Below are positions 57,470 to 64,000 of a DNA stretch of 64,000 bases, piece after piece. Every line of letters begins with the position of its first letter. The stretch's first letter is position 1. The stretch is from Cheiracanthium punctorium. Its lineage: Eukaryota > Arthropoda > Arachnida > Araneae > Cheiracanthiidae. The position numbers were made by a program, and so were the translations under genes. Location: NCBI GenBank assembly GCA_038373885.1, contig JAWZYV010017516.1:434001-498000 (forward strand), in the 5' to 3' direction. Under the pieces are notes generated by a model that was given only the letters and a program-made list of their open reading frames with translations, ran no database searches and was not told the DNA's origin.

Positions 57470-57709
57470 GGTGGGGGCTTATCCAGTGTTAAGCTCTTTG
57501 GGAGGGGTCATTATTTGGATGTACATTGTTTGAAAACCATTGGACTTTTTGACTCTTTTAAAACCATTAAAGAAACTCAATTACTTTTAAATTAATAATA
57601 ATATATGTGGTTAAAAATTCAACATTGTTATTAAAAATTATTTTCATTGGTGTTAAACTATGTGTAATGAATATGTGTCTGAAGAAAAAATTGGATAAAC
57701 CATCATAAT

Positions 57710-57845
57710 CAAGGCTGCACCTAGAAAAAAATTTCGGGGAGGGTCCAAACAGCAGAAAAAAAAATGTTCATTTAAAAAAAGTTGCAAAAGACTTAATATC
57801 ATTTTGTTAGCAAAAATTGAAATTTCGGGATTGGGTCTGTACTTG
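57710..57845. mobile_element. hAT-type MITE with exact 8-bp duplication
   Basis: ATCATAAT occurs at 57702-57709 and 57846-57853. The element starts CAAGGCTGCACC and ends GGTCTGTACTTG; only the outer CAAG is well mirrored. The copy of the host repeat at about 9805 lacks it, which confirms an insertion. Confidence 0.75.
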
Positions 57846-58045
57846 ATCATAATTTATAATAAGGCTTACAATGGTCTAAATTTGCTTTATTTTAAATCTT
57901 ATTGTTACTAGAGTTAATCTAAATGTTTTAAAATAAAAGTTTTTAAAAATATTTGTTTTATATTTAGTTAAAATTCAAACACGGAAATACCTTAGTTATA
58001 TAATTAAAAACATTAAGAACCATTAAAATTTCCGTAAAATCTAAA

Positions 58046-58110
58046 AAACACTCACCATTTGAGCGCTTTCGGCAGTCAATCCACTGCCATCTTCAGAACT
58101 GAGCCCGTCT
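58046..58110 (-). ncRNA. Second hammerhead-like motif, inverted copy
   Basis: Same core on the minus strand: CTGAAGA at 58090-58096, stem GGCAGT/ACTGCC, GAAA at 58067-58070, then GCGCTCAAATGG. Identical to the plus copy over this stretch, so the two arms have either been kept similar or copied recently. Confidence 0.48.
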
Positions 58111-58290
58111 GGCTCTCTCCCCGCTTCTTCATTAATTCCTTCCACGATTCCTCTATTTGCGCATGCACCATGTCGTTGACAGCTCCCTCTTGTGTCATTA
58201 GTTCCAACGTATGCACAGACAAAAAGTCAACAAATTTTACTTATACAGTAAAATTTATTTGTATTAGTACAAATAAATTTTACTTATAGA

Positions 58291-58629
58291 GAATCCAACC
58301 TTCCCGGATACTACATAGGTGTTAAAAAAAGAAAAATTAAAGACAGAATTAAAGAATACATAAACGATATAAAATACAATAGACAGAGTACCACCCTTTC
58401 CCGCCTAGCCTTAAAAGAAAATATAGATATAGATTTCATAAATGTCAAGAAAATAGCTAATTACAATAACCACAGTTATGGCTTGAAACGGGAAACGTTG
58501 GAAATAATGACACAAGAGGGAGCTGTCAACGACATGGCGCATGCGCAAATAGAGGAATCGTGGCAAGAATTAATGAAGAAGCAGGGAGCGAGCCAGACGG
58601 GCTCAGTTCTGAAGATGGCAGTGGATTGA
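58291..58629 (+). pseudogene. Penelope-like element C-terminal GIY-YIG endonuclease fragment
   Basis: An open frame of 112 codons to TGA reads GYYIGVKKRKIKDRIKEYIN, DIKYNRQSTTLSRLALKENI, VKKIANYNNHSYGLKRETLE and ends TGSVLKMAVD. Y-Y-I-G with downstream basic residues, then K-R-E, fits the GIY-YIG nuclease module at the C terminus of Penelope-like reverse transcriptases. The reverse transcriptase and the start of the nuclease are missing (5' truncation). The final codons overlap the hammerhead-like motif. A minus-strand copy of the last 150 bases lies at about 58059-58215. Confidence 0.8.
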
Positions 58630-58650
58630 CTGCCGAAAGCGCTCAAATGG
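58601..58650 (+). ncRNA. Hammerhead-ribozyme-like motif in the Penelope terminal region
   Basis: CTGAAGA (58609-58615, consensus CUGANGA) is followed by a 6-bp stem GGCAGT/ACTGCC with loop GGATTG (58617-58634) and then GAAA (58635-58638). The palindrome AGCGCT and C follow, which could form a minimal helix III with a UC cleavage site, perhaps as a dimer. There is one extra base before the stem, and helix I pairing is weak. Penelope-like elements are known to carry hammerhead motifs. Catalysis is not shown. Confidence 0.5.
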
Positions 58651-59157
58651 TGTGTGTTTTTTAGATTTTACGGAAATTTTAATGGCTTTTAATGTTTTTA
58701 ATTATATAATTTGTTTTATATTTTTGGAGCAGCCCGGTCAGCTCTCCCTTTAAATACACCACACAGAAAATGAACACACACACACACAAAAAAAAAAATC
58801 GTATATTTTTTAAATGTAGCTTTTTGTACATACTTCTGTAAACATATTTTTGTTATATGTAATTTATGCAAAAAAATTGAGGAAGCTTATTAGTCATTGA
58901 ATTTGGGTTTTTTGAGGGGTTCAAGCAAAAAGCGGTATGACAGCCGAGTTAATGAACAGCTATTGACATTATTATCACAAATTATTACTAAAAATGATCA
59001 AAAATGATAACTACACATCACAAATGATTATGTTTTTCTAGGTAAGAACATGTAGCTAAGAGGAACCAGTTAAGCATGAAAGGGCTTCCTACTGCATGGA
59101 AGGGAATTACCGCTAAAAATCTTTAGACAAAAAACTCTTCAAACCTTGAAATATATA

Positions 59158-59990
59158 TCTATATAAATAAAATTAGACTTTTGTCTGTACATTTCTTGGA
59201 ATTCAAAAATTTTGCGATTTCTATCCGTTTCAAGCACCTGGGAATCCGGTGCGACCCTAAAAAAAAAGTTTGTCTGTCTGTCATTCTGTCCGAGACGCAT
59301 TTTTTTTGGTCAAGCACGTAAAAACGACTGAAGCGAATGATATGAAATTTGGTGTCATGATAGGTGGTCACTCAACTTAAAAAACATAGGCATCAATTAA
59401 AAAAAAATCTTGATTAGATTTTGAGATTTTACAAAAATCATTTCAAACTGCATAAATTTGTGTTTGACCATCAAGTAAAAATGACTGAAGCGATTGAAAT
59501 GAAATTTGGTATCATGATAGGTAGTAATTCAACTTAAAAAACATAGGCATCAATTAAAAAAAAATCTTGATTAGATTTTGAGATTTTACAAAAATCATTT
59601 CAAACTGTATAAATTTGTGTTCGACCATCAAGTAAAAATGACAGAAGCAATTGAAATGAAATTTGGTATCATGATAGGTAGTAATTCAACTTGAAACATT
59701 GGCATCGAATTTTTCAAAAATATTGATTGAGATTTTGCGAAAATTATTTCAATATGCGTAAATATTCGTTCTCGCATCACATAATTACGACTAAAGCGGA
59801 TGAAATGATATTACTTAGTTACTCTCTAACCTGTAATATTTTAACAATACATAAAAATTATAACTTTGCTTTCTTTACTTTGGCAACATACTACATTCAT
59901 TCTGTGTACTCCTACAATGCTGATGAAAGTTCTTGCTTTTTGGAAATTTGCATTCAGTACTAACCCGTCAATGACGAGTACTTCAGCTAG
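59158..59990 (+). mobile_element. Non-autonomous Helitron-like element
   Basis: Begins TCTATATAAATAAAATTAGA after A and ends in CAGCTAG before T, fitting Helitron ends (TC...CTAG, inserted between A and T). A short palindrome CGTCAATGACG lies 12 bp before the end, where a 3' hairpin is expected. The first part has GTCTGTCTGTCATTCTGTCC and ACTGAAGCGAATGATATG, similar to well-known arthropod Helitron leaders. About three tandem units of 157-161 bp (59311, 59472, 59629) fill the body. No Rep/helicase ORF. Confidence 0.72.
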
Positions 59991-60428
59991 TATATATACA
60001 TATATATATATACACACACACAAAGTGTTTATTCACTGGTCGTGTGCACTCATGGGTCGGTTTACTCTATTTAAAATACGAAGGAAATCTGAAAAACACT
60101 CTCGAATGTTAGGATTCTAATTGGCATCATGGGAATGAAAGGGTTAAGTGAAAAAGATTAAATGTATTGAGTGTAGACATTTTTGTACCAAATATTTTTC
60201 CTAGCTCTTGTTGTAATTTCCTCCTCAACAGGTTTTACCTACTAGTTTTAAATAAAATGCTTAAAAATTAGAAGTAATATACCTCTAAATAAAAATATAC
60301 TGCTATAAAAGTTATTTAGCTTTAAAAGTCTTGCTGACCACAATCTGTTTAAAATAATAATCTTTGAAAAGTTTTATAATCAATAACAGTCACATGCAAA
60401 TTGAGATATCAGTTTTCATTTGAAAATA

Positions 60429-60892
60429 CAGTATGGAACCTCTTATCCGGAAACCAGTTATCCAGAATTATTTTTCAATTGATTAAATTCCTACTTTTTC
60501 CAAAAGAAAAGCAAAAAATGAGTTCTTTTTTAAATATTTCTGATGTTTTTGTTTTTTTATTTTGAGTACTACAGTTAGAATTTATAAAGTAAGCAATCTG
60601 GTAAGGTATTTTATTTATTTTTTTAGCGTGTGATATTTTCAAGAAGTTATAATATATTTACAACTTCCTCTCTAAATAAGTATTATTTATCTTGATCATA
60701 TTAAGTTTTTTATATATTATTTTTCTAGTATATTAAAAATTAATGCTTAATTCTAATCAAAAATAGAGAGTAACATTTATGCTACCAATCATATCAGTAG
60801 ATGTCATGTTAATCCCCAACCAATTATCCAGAAAATTCAGTTATCCAGAATACACCCGGTCCCAACCATTCTGGATAACAGGTTCTATACTG
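60429..60892. mobile_element. pogo/Tigger-type MITE, TA duplication
   Basis: TA at 60427-60428 and 60893-60894 flank the ends CAGTATGGAACCTCTTATCC and (inverted) CAGTATAGAACCTGTTATCC, differing at two positions. Subterminal TTATCCAGAA words recur near both ends. Length 464 bp, no ORF. Confidence 0.88.
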
Positions 60893-60894
60893 TA

Positions 60895-61906
60895 GCTTCA
60901 GAGTGAATTGCTTTAATTCTACACAGAATGCCATTCTATCTCATGTGGTATTATTCACTAATAGTATCATAGTTAGGGCCCTAAAAAATATGCCGTTGCA
61001 TATTTTTTAGGGGATTTTGGATATTTTTCAGATTTAGATATTATTTGAAATTTTGTATATTTTTCGGATAATCTGCAACTTGCTGCATAATGCCACGTTT
61101 TTGACAACCTTTTTATTTTATCATTTTTTTAAAACGTATTTTCTTCGAAAATAGTCTTTATCTATTTATTTGAGGTAGTACCAAAGTAAAAATACTTATT
61201 TGTTTTTAATTGTAAGAAGTGATCAAATAAAAGTCCTTTGTAATAAATATTCCTTTTAAAAAAGATTGCTTTTTTAAAAAGTTATTTCTTTACTGGTCCA
61301 CGTTATTTCAATAAATTTCTGTAAATGCCACATAATTTCGAAAAACTTTCTGCATATTCTTTATGGCTCTAATTACAGTTGTTTATAAGTTCCATCATAA
61401 TTTTGACCAAGTTTTATGTCTATAGATGCCAAGTGTACTTATTTCCCTCATATTGTTAATTACATTTTTTGCATGAACTCTAGAAACCCACTTATAGATA
61501 GAGAAACTTAATTATGTGAAATCTCATGCTCAAAAATTTATTTATTTATTTATTTTTGAGGCAGAGGGGTGAGAGAAACAGTGAGTGGAGCTATTTTAAT
61601 AATTATATTTCTCTAAGACAAGCTTCAAAATACATTGATTTAAAATTAATAGTTATGTTTGTGTAGTTATATTTATTTATATAATTCTTGAAAAAATTTA
61701 TTAATTAAAAAGGTATTTCAGAACTATGGGAAAACTTCTAAATGGGTTTCAAACATTATTTTTTTTTCTATAATTTTTAAAGATTATTAGTTGTTTGATT
61801 GTGAAATGTACATTTTTCTGTGTACAGTAGAAATTATTGTTTAAGAAATAATATCATGCATTTAATGTTTTAAAATATTGGTTATTTTGTAAGTTCTTTT
61901 TGGTAA
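60895..61906. other. AT-rich stretch, nothing recognised
   Basis: No coding frame, RNA gene or repeat boundary seen; presumably MRPL15 intron 5. Confidence 0.3.
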
Positions 61907-61967
61907 GTTGACCTTCCTTCACCTAGTGGACGCACTGAAAAAGTCCACTAGGTGAAGGAAGGTCAAC
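61907..61967. repeat. Perfect 25-bp-arm hairpin
   Basis: The left arm 61907-61931 starts GTTGACCTTCCTTCACC and ends GTGGAC. The right arm 61943-61967 is its exact complement. The loop is GCACTGAAAAA. Read inverted, the left arm preceded by CAGTGC looks like a transposon end (CAGTGCGTCCACTAGG), so two copies of a terminal repeat lying head to head are possible. Confidence 0.9.
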
Positions 61968-62188
61968 CACTTTTTAAAAAAGTTACTATCTGCTGCATAA
62001 AAGTCATATGCCCGTATTCACGAAACTTTCTACCAGCTGGTAACAGCCGGATTACCATAGAATCGGATGGTTAAAAAAAAAATGGTATTCACAAGGCCAA
62101 ATCGGCCGGTTACATTCGACGCATGCGCTGTGAGGCTCTAATCTGTTAACAAACCTTGCGGACTACAGCGCTGCTGAAGACAGAAGAT

Positions 62189-62297
62189 ATGGAAATTTTA
62201 GAATTTATTGATAGATTTGCAAAATTTATGTGTGAGGAGAAAGTAAACAGTTTAGAAGACATGTGTGTCATGGATTTTCCAATACATTACCATCAAA
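62189..62297 (+). CDS. Candidate first exon of an unknown or transposon gene
   Basis: The ATG at 62189 opens MEILEFIDRFAKFMCEEKVN, then SLEDMCVMDFPIHYHQ, and meets a strong donor A|GTAAGT at 62298. Upstream, 62010-62160 is relatively GC-rich and starts CCCGTATTCACGAAAC, a start seen in Harbinger-type elements, with inverted words around CCAGCTGGTAACAGCCGG. I do not recognise the protein. It could be the leading exon of a Harbinger-type gene or of a host gene. Confidence 0.35.
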
Positions 62298-62363
62298 GTA
62301 AGTAAACGGTAAACAGGAGAAAAAGGAAATGTTCTTAACTTACGGAAAACATGTAAATGAAAT

Positions 62364-62444
62364 TATGGCGCTGCGGTAAAGCGAGCGAATGGGAAGTAGT
62401 AGTTCCAGGGTTCTGGCCTCGCTGCGGCCTAAGTTTTCCTTCTT

Positions 62445-62499
<55 letters not shown>
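62364..62499 (+). repeat. tRNA-like head followed by a (CT)27 microsatellite
   Basis: TGGCGCTGCGGTAAAGCG resembles an A box and CCAGGGTTCTGGCCTC a degenerate B box. A pure CT run of 54 bases follows at 62446-62499. It may be the start of a truncated SINE. Confidence 0.5.
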
Positions 62500-62504
<5 letters not shown>

Positions 62505-63220
62505 ATCTCTTAGAACATCTAAAAATATCTTAATTGTTTTGGTCTGTTCCACTTTCTTAATATGTATATTTTACCATGAAAATAATATTATTTATTATGT
62601 AAATGTAATTTATGAAATCTAATAATGTTTTTATCGACGGAAAAACAACTAGTTTTTGGTTAAGTAATTTCAACGACATCCGTTCTAAAGTTCCATTAAA
62701 TACTAAAGAAATAATAAACACTCAAAATATTATTCCTGTAAGTGCGTTTTAACAAATTTGTTTACTTTTATTTCACTCAAAATCTATTTATATCTGTTAT
62801 TTGACTTATAAAAATCAGGAATGCATTTCCCCAAAAGTCTTAAGCAGCATTTTTTTTTTTTTTACTTTGGAACGGTGAAAATATTATATTTAAAATTAAC
62901 ACTGAATTTCCAAAAATATGATCTTTTTATTTCTAAAAAAGTAAGGCCCTCTGGGATGAAGTACTTAACCATTTTAATTAGGTGTATAAATTCGACATTA
63001 TACTACAATGCCATCAAAATCAATAATGATCCCAATCCTGTCAGAAAAAAACGAACTAATCTTAATTTTATTAATTAATTAATTTTTTATTTTATTCCCA
63101 GCAAGAGCATTGCAAAATTTAATAGACTAAGCCATGTGAATTAGCAGGAGTTAGCTGGGCTGGAACAGGTTTCTTTAATTAGTCGTATCATATTAGCTGT
63201 ATTCCGTATTACCAAAAACA
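62500..63220. other. AT-rich stretch, nothing recognised
   Basis: One 85-codon frame (62821-63078) is Lys/Phe-rich with no domain; composition equals its surroundings. Confidence 0.3.
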
Positions 63221-63405
63221 CAAGGCCGTAATCCCCCGAGAGGGAGATCATGAGGGTTTGATTTCCTACCCTCCCCCCGAAATTTTAGTCAGTGAAATTA
63301 GTAGTTTTTTTATTTGCATTGATTCTGCAGTTCAACTATAGGAAAAAAAAATTCAGCGCTACATATCCCCCCCCCCCTCCCAATTTTTATTTGCCTACGA
63401 CTTTG
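63221..63405. mobile_element. hAT MITE, CAAGGCCGT family
   Basis: Starts CAAGGCCGTAATCCCCC and ends CTACGACTTTG. The flanks CAAAAACA and CAAAAGCA match at 7 of 8. Interior matches the copy at 28570-28726 (ATTAGTAG, TTATTTGCAT, C-run before the end). Confidence 0.7.
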
Positions 63406-64000
63406 CAAAAGCAAGAACATGTAGCTTTGAGACAAAAATTCATTGACATTTGTTTTATCTGTTTCAAGAGGGAAGAAAATGTGAATTTTAACACAGTCTG
63501 TTTTAAACTTATAGTATTAAATATTTATTTACATACATCCGATAAAATAACTAATATAATTCTTGATTTTTGCATTATCCCATTAATAAAAATACATCAG
63601 AGGCATTATTCACTATTAAGATTTAAATTGAATACTTTTTTTCCCCGTTCCTGCTTTATTTAAATAAGTTGTACACTTCGTGCTAAGTTATTACTCATAA
63701 ATTAATCACATATCAAAAAAAAAAATGTTATTTTAATGTCTGACTACAGAGTGATTAAAGTGTGTCTTTATTGTGGGAAAAAACTTGCAATTTCGAGTAG
63801 AGATCTGCAATTCCTTTTTTTTGGGGGGGTGGGATGTCCAAAAATTTCTAGTCCTTGACATGAAAAATCAAGAGACAGCCTAGTTCATAACTTCAGTTAA
63901 AAATTGAGTAATGACTACCTCATAAATCGTTATTTAAGGCCCAGCAAGAACCCTTTCAACACAATCACATTTTAATATTCACGTATATATTTACTCTTTA
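63406..64000. other. AT-rich stretch to window end
   Basis: No gene recognised. In particular, no candidate for the last MRPL15 exon could be identified. Confidence 0.3.

Larger units (their letters stand above)
57966..58709. mobile_element. Penelope-like retroelement, inverted head-to-head 3' ends
   Basis: Flanked by a 14-bp duplication TTTGTTTTATATTT (57952-57965, 58710-58723). The left arm (about 57996-58200, minus) and right arm (about 58500-58709, plus) are near-identical inverted copies of the 3' terminal region. Only the end of the ORF, encoding part of the GIY-YIG endonuclease, remains. Inverted or tandem terminal repeats and variable target duplications are known features of Penelope-like elements. 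Confidence 0.82.
55736..60143. mobile_element. TTAA-flanked 4.4-kb element with four nested insertions
   Basis: TTAA at 55732-55735 and 60144-60147 flank long inverted ends: CCCTTTCATTCCCAGTGATG on the left and, inverted, CCCTTTCATTCCCATGATGC on the right, with similarity continuing to about 32 bp. TTAA targets and a CCC start fit piggyBac. Removing the insertions at 55924-57469, 57710-57845, 57966-58709 and 59158-59990 leaves about 1.15 kb, related over its left half to 9356-9952. No transposase. Confidence 0.8.

Noticed and set aside
59158..59990. LINE fragment
   Set aside because: TC start, CTAG end, insertion between A and T, and the tandem units fit a Helitron better. No reverse transcriptase sequence is present.
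62340..62622. Protein frames across the CT repeat
   Set aside because: Both frames are open only because a (CT)27 microsatellite gives Ser-Leu or Arg-Glu repeats.
1..64000. CRISPR array, operon or prokaryotic origin
   Set aside because: Tandem repeats here have no regular spacers, genes are split by GT/AG introns, and the mobile elements are eukaryotic.
55599..64000. Last exon of MRPL15
   Set aside because: Looked for a frame with the expected C-terminal pattern after an AG acceptor and found none, so none is annotated.

Overview
The window looks like AT-rich, intron-heavy animal nuclear DNA. Canonical GT/AG introns, tRNA-derived SINEs, hAT, Tc1, piggyBac, Harbinger and pogo elements, a Penelope-like element and a Helitron are all present, and nothing prokaryotic is. 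The transposon mix and the repeat-swollen introns fit an arthropod, most likely an arachnid such as a spider. That assignment is inference: no sequence here names the species.

One host gene is recognisable: MRPL15 (mitochondrial ribosomal protein uL15m) on the + strand. Its exons are at 27152-27256, 36489-36640, 40502-40667, 50500-50659 and 55432-55598. Splice phases agree across all four junctions, giving 750 nt or 250 codons. The C-terminal part (about 45 residues in relatives) was not found and probably lies beyond 64000. A CpG-rich block at about 26650-27000 precedes the gene. A possible first exon of an unknown minus-strand gene (26530-26645) points the other way, suggesting a bidirectional promoter.

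Everything else is mobile DNA in nested layers. 1-12300: hAT MITEs, a Tc1 element inside a GTCAC-array element, a Gypsy-type solo LTR, piggyBac half-elements and an AAGCTTG-array element. 12300-15500: AT-rich, empty. 15500-24700: hAT MITEs, a GGACA-array element, pogo/Tigger fragments, and a Harbinger remnant with transposase and Myb/SANT pieces. Intron 1 (27257-36488): SINEs, a 3.6-kb TAGGG-type transposon with a nearly intact transposase inserted into an older ZMYM1-like hAT gene, and a TTAA-flanked piggyBac derivative. Intron 2 (36641-40501): a hAT element holding a hAT MITE and a rearranged SINE with a perfect 16-bp target duplication. Intron 3 (40668-50499): a 281-bp tandem duplication, a broken Tigger transposase with a MITE inside it, and a 1.26-kb inverted repeat. 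Intron 4 (50660-55431): a palindromic piggyBac MITE beside a Tigger fragment. After exon 5: a 4.4-kb TTAA-flanked element containing an AAGCTTG-array element, a hAT MITE, a Penelope-like insertion with hammerhead-like motifs, and a Helitron.

The most unusual pattern is a set of elements that share a terminal CCC...AGCACA core but carry different arrays of short subterminal palindromic words (GTCAC; AAGCTTG; TGTCCA/TGGACA; TTGGCCAATATT). Target-site duplications and a paralogous empty site allow much of the insertion order to be read.
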